DNA of 64,000 bases from Nocardioides marmoriginsengisoli (GTDB lineage Bacteria; Actinomycetota; Actinomycetes; Propionibacteriales; Nocardioidaceae), in contig NZ_RJSE01000009.1 of assembly GCF_003725695.1 (NCBI RefSeq), positions 310,001 to 374,000 on the forward strand, in the 5' to 3' direction. A model generated the notes under the pieces. That model saw only the letters and a program-made list of their open reading frames with translations, was not told the origin of the DNA and did no database searches. Positions 16,457 through 25,879 of the stretch are shown in pieces; position 1 is the first letter of the stretch; each line of letters opens with the position of its first letter. The translations under genes were made by a program, and so were the position numbers.

Positions 16457-18643
16457 TCAGGCCGCCGGGAAGGTGCCGCCGCTCTCGGCGACCGCCACCA
16501 GGCTGGCCGGGGGCTCGAAGCGCTCGCCGTACGTGGCGGCGAGCTCCCGGGCCCGGGCGACGAAGCCGGCCGGGCCGCGGCCCGCCTTGCCCTCGAAGCC
16601 GTTGATGTACTGGATCGCGCCACCGTGGATCGCCGGGAAGCCGATGCCGAAGATCGAGCCGATGTTGGCCTCGGCGGCGGAGTGCAGGACACCCTCGTCG
16701 AAGCACTTCACGGTCTCGATCGCCTCGACGACGAGCTGGCGGTCCTGGATGTCCTCGAAGGGGATCTGCTCGGCAGCGACCGGGAACGCCTCGGCCAGGC
16801 CGGGCCACAGGCCGGTCCGGTTGCCGTTCTCGTCGTACTCGTAGAAGCCCTTGCCGACCAGCTTGCTGGAGCGGCCCTCGGCGATCATCTTGTCGATGAC
16901 GGCCTCGGACGGGTGCGTCACCCAGGTGCCGCCGTCGCGCTCGGTCGCCTCGATCGACGCCTTGCGGATCTTGTACATCAGCTCCATGTTCAGCTCGTCG
17001 CTGATCTGGAGCGGACCGACCGGGTAGCCGGCCATCGTGGTCGCGCGGTCGATGCTCATCGGGTGCACGCCCTCGGCGAGCATCGAGATGCCCTCGTTGA
17101 TCTGGGTGCCGATGACCCGCGAGGTGTAGAAGCCGCGGCTGTCGCTGACGACGATCGGGGTCTTCTTGATGAGCTGGACGATGTCGATCGCCTTCGCGGT
17201 CGTCTCGTCCGAGGTCTCCTTGCCGCGGATGATCTCCACCAGCGGCATCTTGTCGACCGGCGAGAAGAAGTGCAGGCCGATGAAGTCCGCCGGGCGGTCC
17301 ACGCCGGTGGCGAGCTCGGTGATCGGCAGCGTCGAGGTGTTCGAGCACAGCAGCGCGTCGGCGTTGATGTGCTCGGCGATCTCGGCGAACACCTTGTGCT
17401 TCAGCGACGGGTCCTCGAAGACCGCCTCGATGACGAGGTCGCAGCCCTTCGCGTCGGCCGGGTTGTCGGTCGGGGTGATCCGGCCGAGCAGCTCGTCGGA
17501 CTTCTCCTGCGTCAGCTTGCCGCGGGAGACGGCCTTCTCGTTGAGCTTCGCGGTGTAGGACTTGCCCTTCTCGGCCGCCTCCAGCGAGACGTCCTTGAGC
17601 ACGACCTCCAGACCGGCCCGGGCGCACACGTAGGCGATGCCCGCGCCCATCATCCCGGCGCCGAGCACGACGACCTTGGTCGGCTTGAACTTCTCGACAC
17701 CCTGCGGACGCAGCGAGCCCGAGTTGATCGCCTGCAGGTCGAAGAAGAAGGCCTGGATCATGTTCTTCGCGGTCTGGCCGGTGGCCAGCGACGCGAAGTA
17801 GCGCGACTCGATCGTGGCGGCGGTCTCGAAGTCGACCTGGGCGCCCTCGACCGCAGCAGCCATGATCGCCTCGGGTGCCGGCATCCGGACACCCTTGAGC
17901 TGCTTGCGCAGCGTCGCCGGGAAGGCCGGCAGCATGCCCGCGAGCGAGGGGCTGGACGGGGTGCCGCCCGGCATCCGGTAGCCCTGGCGGTCCCACGGCT
18001 GGGCCTTGGCCTCGTCGTTGTCCTTGTTGTCCAGGACCCACTTCTTGGCGGCGGCGACCAGCTGGTCGGCCGGGACGATCTCGTGGATCAGGCCCTTGGC
18101 CAGCGCCGCGGCCGGCTGGTAGCGGGTGCCCTGAAGCAGGACGTCCATCAGCGCCGACTGGATGCCCAGCAGGCGGACGGTCCGGACGACGCCGCCGCCA
18201 CCGGGCAGCAGGCCGAGGGTCGACTCCGGCAGACCGATCTCGAGGCGGGCGTCCGCCGCGATCCGGTGGTTGAACGCGAGCGCGATCTCCAGACCGCCGC
18301 CGAGCGCGGCGCCGTTGATGGCGGCCACGGTCGGGACGCCGAGCTTCTCGATCCGGCGCAGCTGGGCCTTGACGGCCTGGCCCTTCTCGAAGATCTCGTC
18401 GGCCTGGTCCGGACCGACCTTCTGCAGGTCGCTCAGGTTGCCGCCGGCGAAGAAGGTCTTCTTCGCGGAGGTGATCACGACACCCGTGATCGAGTCCTTC
18501 TCGGACTCCAGGCGGGCGACGGCCTCCTCCATCGAACGGCCGTAGAGCTCGTTCATCGTGTTGGCACTGGCGGTGGGGTCGTCCAGCGTGAGGACGACGA
18601 TCCCGTCGGCGTCCTTCTCGTACTTCACTGCGGATTCAGACAT
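16457..18643 (-). CDS. fadB: Fatty acid oxidation multifunctional protein (enoyl-CoA hydratase / 3-hydroxyacyl-CoA dehydrogenase)
   Basis: A 728-residue fusion. The N-terminal crotonase domain (about residues 1-230) has the oxyanion-hole segment [13 protein letters not shown] and the glutamate in [13 protein letters not shown]. The dehydrogenase half has the NAD motif [14 protein letters not shown] near residue 325 and the HFFSPV catalytic His region near residue 450. It catalyses hydration of enoyl-CoA and oxidation of L-3-hydroxyacyl-CoA. The ATG at 18643 is chosen over an upstream GTG because GAAGGAAG precedes it. It lies downstream of the thiolase on the same strand, as in fadA-fadB sets. 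Confidence 0.92.
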   Translation of the reverse strand: MSESAVKYEKDADGIVVLTLDDPTASANTMNELYGRSMEEAVARLESEKDSITGVVITSAKKTFFAGGNLSDLQKVGPDQADEIFEKGQAVKAQLRRIEKLGVPTVAAINGAALGGGLEIALAFNHRIAADARLEIGLPESTLGLLPGGGGVVRTVRLLGIQSALMDVLLQGTRYQPAAALAKGLIHEIVPADQLVAAAKKWVLDNKDNDEAKAQPWDRQGYRMPGGTPSSPSLAGMLPAFPATLRKQLKGVRMPAPEAIMAAAVEGAQVDFETAATIESRYFASLATGQTAKNMIQAFFFDLQAINSGSLRPQGVEKFKPTKVVVLGAGMMGAGIAYVCARAGLEVVLKDVSLEAAEKGKSYTAKLNEKAVSRGKLTQEKSDELLGRITPTDNPADAKGCDLVIEAVFEDPSLKHKVFAEIAEHINADALLCSNTSTLPITELATGVDRPADFIGLHFFSPVDKMPLVEIIRGKETSDETTAKAIDIVQLIKKTPIVVSDSRGFYTSRVIGTQINEGISMLAEGVHPMSIDRATTMAGYPVGPLQISDELNMELMYKIRKASIEATERDGGTWVTHPSEAVIDKMIAEGRSSKLVGKGFYEYDENGNRTGLWPGLAEAFPVAAEQIPFEDIQDRQLVVEAIETVKCFDEGVLHSAAEANIGSIFGIGFPAIHGGAIQYINGFEGKAGRGPAGFVARARELAATYGERFEPPASLVAVAESGGTFPAA

Positions 18644-18750
18644 TGGTTCTTCCTTCAAGAGTTTGGTTGCGTTGGCCACGCAGGTCACCGCATCTCGACA
18701 CGCTCTTCACGGATTCGTTCCTCATCCGTGGACGCTGCTCGATGACCGGC

Positions 18751-18787
18751 GAACTGGTCGGACTCGCTCCGCGAGTCAGACCAGTTC
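18751..18787. terminator. Strong hairpin between thiolase and fadB
   Basis: A 17-nt arm starting GAACTGGTC at 18751 pairs at 16 of 17 positions with the arm ending at 18787 around a TCC loop. The right arm includes the last codons and stop of the thiolase. It may terminate or attenuate thiolase mRNA, which would make fadB partly independently expressed. Confidence 0.6.
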
Positions 18788-19990
18788 GACAATGGTGGCG
18801 ATGCCCATGCCGCCGCCGACGCACAGCGTGGCCAGGCCGCGCTTCAGGTCGCGACGCTCGAGCTCGTCGATCAGGGTGCCGAGGATCATCGCGCCGGTGG
18901 CACCCAGCGGGTGACCCATCGCGATCGCGCCACCGTTGACGTTGGTGATCTCGTCGGAGATGCCCATGTCGCGCATGAACCGCATCGCGACCGCGGCGAA
19001 CGCCTCGTTGATCTCGAAGAGGTCGATGTCCTTGGTCTCCAGGCCGGCCTTCGCGAGCGCCTTGCGGGCGGCCGGAGCCGGGCCGGTCAGCATGATCGTC
19101 GGGTCGGCGCCGGAGACGGCCGCGGCGATGATCCGGGCCCGCGGGGTCAGACCGAGGTCCTTGCCGACCTGCTCGGTGCCGAGCGCCACCAGGGCGGCGC
19201 CGTCGACGATGCCGGAGGAGTTGCCGGCGTGGTGGACGTGGTTGATCTTCTCGACCCAGTGGTACTTCTGCAGCGCCACGTCGTCGAAGCCGAGGTCACC
19301 GTGCATCTGGAACGAGGGCTTCAGACCGGCGAGCGACTCGACCGAGGTGCCCGGCTTGATGAACTCGTCCTTGCCGAGCACGGTCAGGCCGTTGAGGTCC
19401 TTGACCGGGATCACCGAGTTGTCGAAGAGGCCGTTGGCCTGCGCCTTGGCGGCACGCGCCTGGGACTCGGACGCGTACGCGTCGACGTCCTCGCGGCTCC
19501 AGCCCTCGAGGGTGGCGATCAGGTCGGCGCCGATGCCCTGCGGCACGAACGACGTCGCGAACGCGGTGTGCGGGTCGGACGCCCAGGCGCCGCCGTCGGA
19601 GCCCATGGCCACGCGGGACATCGACTCGACACCGCCGGCGAGGATCAGGTCCTCGAAGCCGGAGCGCACCCGGCCGGCGGCCTGGTTGACGGCCTCGAGG
19701 CCCGAGGCGCAGAACCGGTTCAGCTGGACGCCGGCAACGGTGTCGGGGAGACCGGCGGCGAGCGCGGCGGTCTTGGCGATGTCGCCGCCCTGGTCACCGA
19801 CCGGGGAGACCACGCCGAGGACGACGTCGTCGATGCGGCTGGGGTCCAGGTTGGGGTTGCGCTCCTGGATCGCGTCGATCAGACCCACGACCAGGTCGAC
19901 CGGCTTCGTCCCGTGCAGGGACCCGTCCTTCTTGCCCTTGCCGCGCGGCGTGCGGATGGCGTCGTACACAAAAGCTTCGGGTTGTGCCAT
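18776..19990 (-). CDS. fadA: Acetyl-CoA C-acyltransferase (thiolase)
   Basis: A 404-residue thiolase closing the beta-oxidation cycle. The acyl-accepting Cys is in [10 protein letters not shown] near residue 90. The C-terminal catalytic His and Cys lie in [16 protein letters not shown] (about 355-370) and LCVGGGMG (about 390-397). The start ATG at 19990 ([15 protein letters not shown]) is placed by homology, since a longer in-frame reading upstream has no thiolase character. A perfect palindrome 85 bp upstream (20075-20091) is a likely operator. It pairs with the downstream fadB as a trifunctional-type complex. Confidence 0.92.
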   Translation of the reverse strand: MAQPEAFVYDAIRTPRGKGKKDGSLHGTKPVDLVVGLIDAIQERNPNLDPSRIDDVVLGVVSPVGDQGGDIAKTAALAAGLPDTVAGVQLNRFCASGLEAVNQAAGRVRSGFEDLILAGGVESMSRVAMGSDGGAWASDPHTAFATSFVPQGIGADLIATLEGWSREDVDAYASESQARAAKAQANGLFDNSVIPVKDLNGLTVLGKDEFIKPGTSVESLAGLKPSFQMHGDLGFDDVALQKYHWVEKINHVHHAGNSSGIVDGAALVALGTEQVGKDLGLTPRARIIAAAVSGADPTIMLTGPAPAARKALAKAGLETKDIDLFEINEAFAAVAMRFMRDMGISDEITNVNGGAIAMGHPLGATGAMILGTLIDELERRDLKRGLATLCVGGGMGIATIVELV

Positions 19991-20074
19991 GACCGTCCCA
20001 ACTAGTCGTTGAATGGGGAGAGCGTTGATGCCCAGGTGTTGCACGGAGCGCTCCGAGGCGTCCGTCTCCCATTG

Positions 20075-20091
20075 TGACAGTAGAACTGTCA
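20075..20091. promoter_or_regulatory. Perfect 7-3-7 inverted repeat upstream of thiolase
   Basis: TGACAGT, spacer AGA, ACTGTCA. It has the same 17-bp architecture as the site at 29195-29211 before the CoA transferase. The likely binder is a TetR- or GntR-type repressor of lipid catabolism that is not obviously encoded next to either site. Confidence 0.6.
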
Positions 20092-20176
20092 GGGTCAAGG
20101 AAAACGGTCCTGTGGGCTACCTCACCAGTACCTGAGGAGGAGGTCCGCGCCTTGGCCGCGCCCCGAGGATGGGGGC

Positions 20177-20926
20177 ATGGCAGCGACCCGAACACGCCCG
20201 ACCACCCGCGGCATCGCCGTACTGGTCGGGCTCGCCCTGGTGATGGCGATCGTCACCGTCGTCCTGGTCCGCCGGCTCGCCGGCCCCGACTGCACGGTCC
20301 GGACCGACGAGGGCACCGTGCACCTCGACCGGGAGCGGGCCGAGCGCGCGGCCACCGCGGTCGCGGCCGTCGTACGGCGCTCCGGCACGGCCGCGGACGC
20401 CGCCACCGCCGTGGTGCGGAAGGCGGGGGTGCCGGCCGGTGACGCGCCGGCCGTCGCCGCGGCCCTCACCGGCAGGGCCCGCGCCGCCCTGTTCTGCCGG
20501 TACGGCGGCGCCGATGACAGCGAGTCGGACCGGCTCAGCGCCGCGGGCCTGACCGGCCGGGCCGAGACGGTCCGCGCCGACGTCGAGTCCCGGTTCGGCG
20601 ACCTCCCGCTCGGCGGGTTCGCCCCGGGCGGGGTCCGGACCGGGCACATGCCGGGGTCGGCGCACTACGAGGGCCGGGCGCTCGACATCTTCTTCCGGCC
20701 GATCAACGGCGCCAACAAGACCCGCGGCTGGGCGCTCGCCCAGTACCTCGTCGCGCACGCGGAACGGCTCGAGATCAACACGGTGATCTTCGACGGCCGG
20801 ATCTGGACCGAGCGCCGTTCCCGGAGCGGGTGGCGCGACTACAACGTGAGCAAGCAGGGCCGCTCGGCGGCGACGGTCAGGATCCTCGAGCACCGCGACC
20901 ACGTGCACGTGGATGTCGCGGACTGA
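20177..20926 (+). CDS. Membrane-anchored M15-like (D-Ala-D-Ala carboxypeptidase fold) domain protein
   Basis: A 249-residue protein with one N-terminal membrane helix (about residues 12-32) and an extracytoplasmic part. The C-terminal third shows a zinc-peptidase-like arrangement: HYEGRALDIFF near residue 165 and EHRDHVHVDVAD at the very end, which together give the His-Asp-His ligand set seen in M15/VanY-like proteins. This points to peptidoglycan binding or trimming, but the region between is divergent and activity is not assured. It precedes a DM13 gene by 21 bp on the same strand. Confidence 0.7.
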   Translation: MAATRTRPTTRGIAVLVGLALVMAIVTVVLVRRLAGPDCTVRTDEGTVHLDRERAERAATAVAAVVRRSGTAADAATAVVRKAGVPAGDAPAVAAALTGRARAALFCRYGGADDSESDRLSAAGLTGRAETVRADVESRFGDLPLGGFAPGGVRTGHMPGSAHYEGRALDIFFRPINGANKTRGWALAQYLVAHAERLEINTVIFDGRIWTERRSRSGWRDYNVSKQGRSAATVRILEHRDHVHVDVAD

Positions 20927-20947
20927 GGGTCGACCTAGACTCGACCC

Positions 20948-21451
20948 ATGAAGCGGGCCGTGCTCGTCGTCGTGGTCGCGGTGCTCGCGATCGGCGTCTG
21001 GCAGTTCGAACCGTGGCGGCTGTTCACCAGCAGCGAGATCGACGAGGCGGTGCCGACCGCGCACCCGACCGGGAACGCGACCGCGGTGCCGTCAGCGGCC
21101 GCCACCCCGACCACGCTCTCCACCGGCGACTTCGTCGACGCCGAGCACGACACCAGCGGCACCGCCAGGATCATCGAGCTCGCCGACGGCCGCCGGTTCC
21201 TCCGGCTGGAGGGACTCGCGTCCTCGGACGGGCCCGACCTGCACGTCTGGCTCTCGGACCGGAAGCCGGGCGGCAGCTGGTTCAAGTACGACGACGGGGA
21301 GTACCTCCGCCTCGGCGAGCTCAAGGCCACCCACGGCAACCAGAACTACCCGATCCCCGAGGGAGCCGACCTGGCGGCGTACAGGTCCGCGGTGATCTGG
21401 TGCGACAAGTTCAACGTCGCGTTCGGGGCCGCGCCGGTCTCGCTCGCCTGA
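20948..21451 (+). CDS. DM13 domain-containing membrane-anchored protein
   Basis: A 167-residue protein with an N-terminal membrane helix (about residues 4-20), a Pro/Thr/Ala linker and a DM13 domain (about 58-167). Its pattern includes GDFVDAEHDTSGTARI, DGPDLHVWLSD, and a C-terminal segment with a conserved Cys in VIWCDKFNVAFG. DM13 domains have been proposed to take part in redox or electron transfer outside the cell; this is family-level inference. TAGACT (20936-20941) sits 6 nt before the ATG, implying a leaderless transcript. Confidence 0.82.
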   Translation: MKRAVLVVVVAVLAIGVWQFEPWRLFTSSEIDEAVPTAHPTGNATAVPSAAATPTTLSTGDFVDAEHDTSGTARIIELADGRRFLRLEGLASSDGPDLHVWLSDRKPGGSWFKYDDGEYLRLGELKATHGNQNYPIPEGADLAAYRSAVIWCDKFNVAFGAAPVSLA

Positions 21452-21524
21452 CCCGACCAAAGTCGGGGGTCCACCGAGACCCGGGACCGATGCGCCGGTG
21501 CCGAGCAATTCCTAGGGTCGGAGC

Positions 21525-22217
21525 ATGGCTGCGGAGGTGCAGAACTGGGAGCTGGCGATCGACGGTCGCCGGCACCGGGTCTCGGTGCGCCCGAGCGGGA
21601 TCACCCGGGTGATCACGTGGTCGGTCGACGGCACCACCGTGATCGAGAAGAAGTCCGGTGAGGACAAGCTGGTGCTCACCGACCCGGACGGCGGGCACGG
21701 GTCGGTGCGCTGCCTGTTCACCGCGCTCGGCCGGTCACGCCAGGTGACCTGGTTCGAGCCCGGCGCCGACCTCACCGCCCAGATCGGGTTCGGCGGGATC
21801 GACCTCGACCCGGAGCCCGGCTCCAAGGCCGCCCTGCGCGAGGAGAAGATGCGCGCACACCCGAAGCGGTACGCCGCCCGGCACGTGGTGGCCGGCGTCG
21901 CGAAGGTGGTGCTGCCGATCCTGCTGACCCTCCTGGTCGCCCGGTTCGCGATCCGGATCGACTGGCCGGACTGGAACCTGCCCTCGCTCCCCCGGCCGAA
22001 CCTCCCGGACCTGATCCCGGACCTCCCGGACATCGACCTGCCGGACCTCAGCCTCCCTGGCTGGGTGCAGACGATCCTGAACAACGCGAAGTACGTGGTG
22101 CCCGTCCTGATCGGGATCGGGCTCGCCTCGAACGAGGTCAAGCGCCGTCGCAAGCAGGACGAGCTCAAGCAGGAGCTACGGGCGCGGGCGGCGGCCGCGG
22201 AGGACGAGAAGGCTTAG
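21525..22217 (+). CDS. Hypothetical membrane protein with Pro-Asp-Leu-rich segment
   Basis: A 230-residue protein not recognised with confidence. The first 95 residues look like a soluble beta-rich domain with two similar half-repeats around WSVDGTTVIEKKSGEDKLV. A membrane helix at about 118-135 follows, then a low-complexity stretch of LPDL/LPDI units (about 145-175), a second helix and a basic, charged C-terminus. TAGGGT lies 6 nt before the ATG. The stop overlaps the convergent desaturase stop (TTAG). Confidence 0.7.
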   Translation: MAAEVQNWELAIDGRRHRVSVRPSGITRVITWSVDGTTVIEKKSGEDKLVLTDPDGGHGSVRCLFTALGRSRQVTWFEPGADLTAQIGFGGIDLDPEPGSKAALREEKMRAHPKRYAARHVVAGVAKVVLPILLTLLVARFAIRIDWPDWNLPSLPRPNLPDLIPDLPDIDLPDLSLPGWVQTILNNAKYVVPVLIGIGLASNEVKRRRKQDELKQELRARAAAAEDEKA

Positions 22218-23452
22218 GCCGCGTCGGCCTCGGCGCGGCGCCGGGCCTCCTGCCGGTCCCGTGCCTCGATGGCGCGGCGCACCTTCGGACCGCCGGTGGT
22301 CATCTTGTAGAGCTTGGCGAGCTGCTTCGGGGCGTTGACCGGGGTGGTCTCGGCGAGCCAGCCGTTCGGCAGCGAGAGCCGGACGATCTTGTGCCAGGCC
22401 GAGTAGACCTGCTTCGGCAGCGGCCCGGTGTGGTACGCCAGGCCGTACTTCTCGAAGAGCGCCTGCACCTGCGGCGCGACCTCGGCGTACCGGTTGCTGG
22501 GCAGGTCCGGGAAGAGATGGTGCTCGATCTGGAAGCTCAGGTTGCCGGTCATCATGTGCAGGGCCCGGCCGCCGGAGATGTTCGCGGAACCCAGCATCTG
22601 GCGCAGGTACCACTCACCGCGGGTCTCGCCGTCGATCGACTTCTTCTCGAAGGTCTCGACACCCTCGGGGAAGTGGCCGCACATGATCACCGAGTGCGTC
22701 CACAGGTTGCGGACCACGTTGGCGGTGACGTTCGCCGCCAGGGTCGGCAGGAAGGAACCGGTCGGGATCGACAGGGCCGGGTGCACCAGGTAGTCCTTGG
22801 TCGCCTGCTTGCGGATCTTGCCGAGGGTGCGCTTGACGCCGGTCTTGAACTCCTCGCTCCGCTTCTCCTTCGGGATGGCGAGGTTCTTGCCGAGCTCGAG
22901 GTCGTAGGCGGCGATGCCGTACTCGAAGAAGCAGGCGTTGATGAAGTTCCACAGCGGCTGGGCCAGGAAGAACGGCTGCCACCGCTGGTCCTCGTCGACC
23001 CGCATGATCCCGTAGCCGAGGTCGTTGTCCTTGCCGACGACGTTCGTGTACGTGTGGTGCAGCTCGTTGTGCGAGTGCTTCCACATGTCCGACGGGGTGG
23101 CGTTGTCCCACTCCCAGGTCGTCGAGTGGATCTTCGGGTCGCGCATCCAGTCCCACTGGCCGTGCATGATGTTGTGCCCGACCTCCATGTTATCCAGGAT
23201 CTTCGCGATGCTCAGGCCGGTGGTGCCGGCGATCCACGCGGGCGGGAAGATCGAGAACAGCAGCAGCGCGCGGCTGCCCGCCTCGAGGCCGCGCTGGGCC
23301 TTGATCACCCGGCGGATGTAGCGCGCGTCGCGCTCCCCGCGGGTGTCGAGCACCTCCTGGCGGATGGCGTCGAGCTCCTTGCCGAGGTTCTCGATGTCCT
23401 CGGCGGTCAGGTGCGCGGTCGGGTCGACGGGCTTCTTCTGGATCGTGGTCAT
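22214..23452 (-). CDS. Acyl-CoA / fatty acid desaturase (DesA3-like)
   Basis: A 412-residue membrane di-iron desaturase. The three histidine boxes are present: HNIMH at residues 93-97, HSHNELHH at residues 126-133, and QIEHHLFP near residue 307. These ligands bind the di-iron centre that introduces a cis double bond into an acyl-CoA. The reductase encoded 10 bp upstream presumably supplies electrons, as Rv3230c does for DesA3 (Rv3229c) in Mycobacterium tuberculosis; the gene order is the same. A GAGGA ribosome site precedes the ATG. Confidence 0.92.
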   Translation of the reverse strand: MTTIQKKPVDPTAHLTAEDIENLGKELDAIRQEVLDTRGERDARYIRRVIKAQRGLEAGSRALLLFSIFPPAWIAGTTGLSIAKILDNMEVGHNIMHGQWDWMRDPKIHSTTWEWDNATPSDMWKHSHNELHHTYTNVVGKDNDLGYGIMRVDEDQRWQPFFLAQPLWNFINACFFEYGIAAYDLELGKNLAIPKEKRSEEFKTGVKRTLGKIRKQATKDYLVHPALSIPTGSFLPTLAANVTANVVRNLWTHSVIMCGHFPEGVETFEKKSIDGETRGEWYLRQMLGSANISGGRALHMMTGNLSFQIEHHLFPDLPSNRYAEVAPQVQALFEKYGLAYHTGPLPKQVYSAWHKIVRLSLPNGWLAETTPVNAPKQLAKLYKMTTGGPKVRRAIEARDRQEARRRAEADAA

Positions 23453-23462
23453 CGCTATGTCC

Positions 23463-24587
23463 TCAGCGGTCGATGGTGCAGGGGCCGGCGGCGGCGTTGA
23501 TGCAGGTCTGGATGGGGACTCCGCCGTTGGCGGAGGAGATCGGGTCGGCGGTGGTGATGGCGCCGTTGCGCAGGTCGCGGACGGCGCCCTCCTTGAGCGG
23601 CACGACGCAGCCGAAGCAGACGCCCATCCGGCAGCCGCTCGGCATCAGGGCGCCGGCGGCCTCGGCGACGTCCAGCAGCGGGGTGGCGCCGTCGGCCTCG
23701 ACGGTGATGTCGCCGATCGTCAGGGTGCCGCCGTCACCGGCTTCGACGAAACCGGCGCGGAACTGCTCGGTGAACAGCTCCAGGCCCTTCTCGGCGTGGT
23801 GCTCGGTGAGCGCGTCGAGCAGGCCGCCCGGACCGCACGCGTACGTCGTCCGCTCGGCCAGGTCCGGGACCAGGTCGGCCAGCGCGTCGACGTCGAGGAC
23901 GCCGTGCTGGTCGTCGTACCGGGGGACGAGGGTGATCGACCCGTGCGAGTCGAGCTCGCGCAGGTTGTCGAGGAAGATCGAGTCCGGCTCGCTGGGCGCG
24001 ACGTGCACGACGACGATGTCGAGCCGCTTGCTCCGCGGCAGGTCGACCACGCCCGCGTCGGTCACCGGGAACAGGTTCCGCAGCATCCCGATCACCGGGG
24101 TGACCCCGGAGCCGGCGGTGACGAAGAGCAGGCGGGTCTGCGACGGGTCGAGCACGAAGTCGCCGGTCGCCTGCTCCAGGTGGACCAGGGTGCCGGGGCG
24201 CGCGGCGTGCACCAGGTGGTTGCTGACCTTGCCGTCCGGCACCGCCTTGACGGTGATCGAGATCAGGCCGTCGGCGCGCGGGCCGTGGGTCAGCGAGTAG
24301 GCCCGCCACTCGCGGACGCCGTTGACGTCGATCCCGATCCGCAGGTACTGGCCGGGCACGTGGCCGGCCCAATCCGCGCCCGGCTTGAGGACGATGGTCG
24401 CGGCGTCCCGGGTCTCGGGGTGGACCGAGACGATCCGCGCGCGCAGGTCGGTGCCGGAGCGCAGCGGCGCCACGAGATCGAGGTAGTCGGCCGGCAGCAG
24501 CGGCGTCGTGGCCGCCTCCGCGACCCGCGACAACCGGGAGCGCCAGGAGCGATCCAGGTCGTTCGGGCGGACAAGGGTGTCGGTCAT
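23463..24587 (-). CDS. Ferredoxin reductase / 2Fe-2S oxidoreductase partner of the desaturase
   Basis: A 374-residue FNR-type flavoprotein with a C-terminal plant-type ferredoxin domain. FAD binding is shown by QYLRIGIDVNG and the following WRAYSLT near residues 80-100, the NAD site by FVTAGSGVTPVIGM near residue 155, and the iron-sulfur ligands by CRMGVCFGC near residue 318 plus a Cys near residue 359. It moves electrons from NAD(P)H to the desaturase encoded 10 bp downstream. A PucR-type regulator is divergent. Confidence 0.9.
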   Translation of the reverse strand: MTDTLVRPNDLDRSWRSRLSRVAEAATTPLLPADYLDLVAPLRSGTDLRARIVSVHPETRDAATIVLKPGADWAGHVPGQYLRIGIDVNGVREWRAYSLTHGPRADGLISITVKAVPDGKVSNHLVHAARPGTLVHLEQATGDFVLDPSQTRLLFVTAGSGVTPVIGMLRNLFPVTDAGVVDLPRSKRLDIVVVHVAPSEPDSIFLDNLRELDSHGSITLVPRYDDQHGVLDVDALADLVPDLAERTTYACGPGGLLDALTEHHAEKGLELFTEQFRAGFVEAGDGGTLTIGDITVEADGATPLLDVAEAAGALMPSGCRMGVCFGCVVPLKEGAVRDLRNGAITTADPISSANGGVPIQTCINAAAGPCTIDR

Positions 24588-24651
24588 GGTGCAAGCCTGA
24601 CCGGGCGCGGGGTTAAAAGCCTGACCTCAAGACGTGAATCACCAGGTACTA

Positions 24652-24670
24652 TTTGTTCTCTACGAACAAA
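24652..24670. promoter_or_regulatory. Perfect inverted repeat before the PucR-type gene
   Basis: TTTGTTC and GAACAAA flank a TCTAC spacer. The right arm runs into the ribosome-binding AAAGGAG, so a protein bound here, or the RNA hairpin it forms, would block translation or transcription of the regulator gene. Autoregulation is the likely reading. Confidence 0.55.
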
Positions 24671-24679
24671 GGAGCGGCG

Positions 24680-25879
24680 ATGGCGGACCACCTCGCCCGG
24701 GAGCAGATGGCGCTCCGGCTCCCTGCCGCGATCGCGACCCAGATGCGCCACGACATGGAGGGCGTCTCCGAGCAGGTGATCGCCGCGGTGATCAGCGAGG
24801 TGCCGAGCTATCGCGATCCCTTCCGGGGCCGGATGGGGCGCAACATCGAGGTCGCGGTCAAGGTCGCGCTCGACGGCTTCCTCGACCTCGCCTCCCGGCG
24901 CGAGGGGATCGACGCCGGCGAGCAGGTCGAGGCCGTCCTCGAGGCGGCCTACGCGCTCGGCCGCGGCGAGGCCCGCAGCGGCCGGAGCATGGACGCCCTC
25001 GCCCAGGCGTACCGGGTCGGGGCCCGGGTGGCCTGGCGGGAGATGAGCTCGGCGGCGGTCAACAACGGCCTCGCCGCGACCATGCTGGCCCGGCTGGCGG
25101 AGCTGGTCTTCGCCTACATCGACGAGCTCTCCGACGCCAGCGTCAGCGGCCACGCCGACGAGCTCGCCACCTCAGGGCGGCTCCGCCAGCGCCGGCTGGA
25201 CCGGTTGACGACCCGGCTGATCGAAGGCGCCTCCGAGTCCGAGCTCGCCGCAGCGGCCGAACGCGCGGACTGGGAACCACCGGCGTCACTGACCGCGGTG
25301 GTGCTGCCGGAGTCCAAGGTGCGCTCCGTACGCGGACTCCTCGACCCGCGCACGCTCTTCCTGGCCGACGACGCCAGCACCGTCGACCTGGCCTCCGGCT
25401 CGGTGGTGCTCCTGGTCCCCGCCGCAGCCGGACGCAGCCGGACGGTGCTGCTGCGGGTGCTCGCGGACGCCACCGCGGTCGTCGGTCCGGCCCGGCCCTG
25501 GACCCAGGCACGGTCGTCGTACCTGCGGGTGGCGCAGGCCCACCAGCTCGGCCTCACCGGCGACACCGACCTGCACCTCGCCCGGGTCGTCCTCAACGCC
25601 GACACCGACGCGCTCGCCGACCTCCGGGCCCGGGTGCTGGCACCGCTCGACGCGGTCAGCGCGACCTCGCGGACCAAGCTGACCGAGACCCTGAACGCCT
25701 GGCTGCTGCACCAGGGCCGCCGCGACGACATCGCCGGGGCGCTCTTCGTGCACCCGCAGACGGTCCGCTACCGGATGGGCCAGCTCCGCGACCTGTACGG
25801 CGACCGGCTCACCGACCCGGAGTTCGTCCGGGACGCGACGATCGCGCTCGGCGAGTCGGCGGTCGCTACCTCCGCTTGA
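24680..25879 (+). CDS. PucR/CdaR-type helix-turn-helix transcriptional regulator
   Basis: A 399-residue regulator. The N-terminal half is an all-alpha sensory region, the middle is a GGDEF-like degenerate domain, and the C-terminal PucR-type HTH (about 335-385) reads LNAWLLHQGRRDDIAGALFV then HPQTVRYRMGQL. It is divergent from the reductase-desaturase operon and probably controls membrane-lipid desaturation. The ATG at 24680 is preferred because AAGGAG lies 5 nt upstream. The 3' end overlaps the convergent beta-helix gene by 14 bp. Confidence 0.85.
   Translation: MADHLAREQMALRLPAAIATQMRHDMEGVSEQVIAAVISEVPSYRDPFRGRMGRNIEVAVKVALDGFLDLASRREGIDAGEQVEAVLEAAYALGRGEARSGRSMDALAQAYRVGARVAWREMSSAAVNNGLAATMLARLAELVFAYIDELSDASVSGHADELATSGRLRQRRLDRLTTRLIEGASESELAAAAERADWEPPASLTAVVLPESKVRSVRGLLDPRTLFLADDASTVDLASGSVVLLVPAAAGRSRTVLLRVLADATAVVGPARPWTQARSSYLRVAQAHQLGLTGDTDLHLARVVLNADTDALADLRARVLAPLDAVSATSRTKLTETLNAWLLHQGRRDDIAGALFVHPQTVRYRMGQLRDLYGDRLTDPEFVRDATIALGESAVATSA

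Noticed and set aside
16625-18745. A 706-codon plus-strand frame opposite fadB
   Set aside because: Low-complexity mirror frame; fadB on the other strand has all catalytic motifs.
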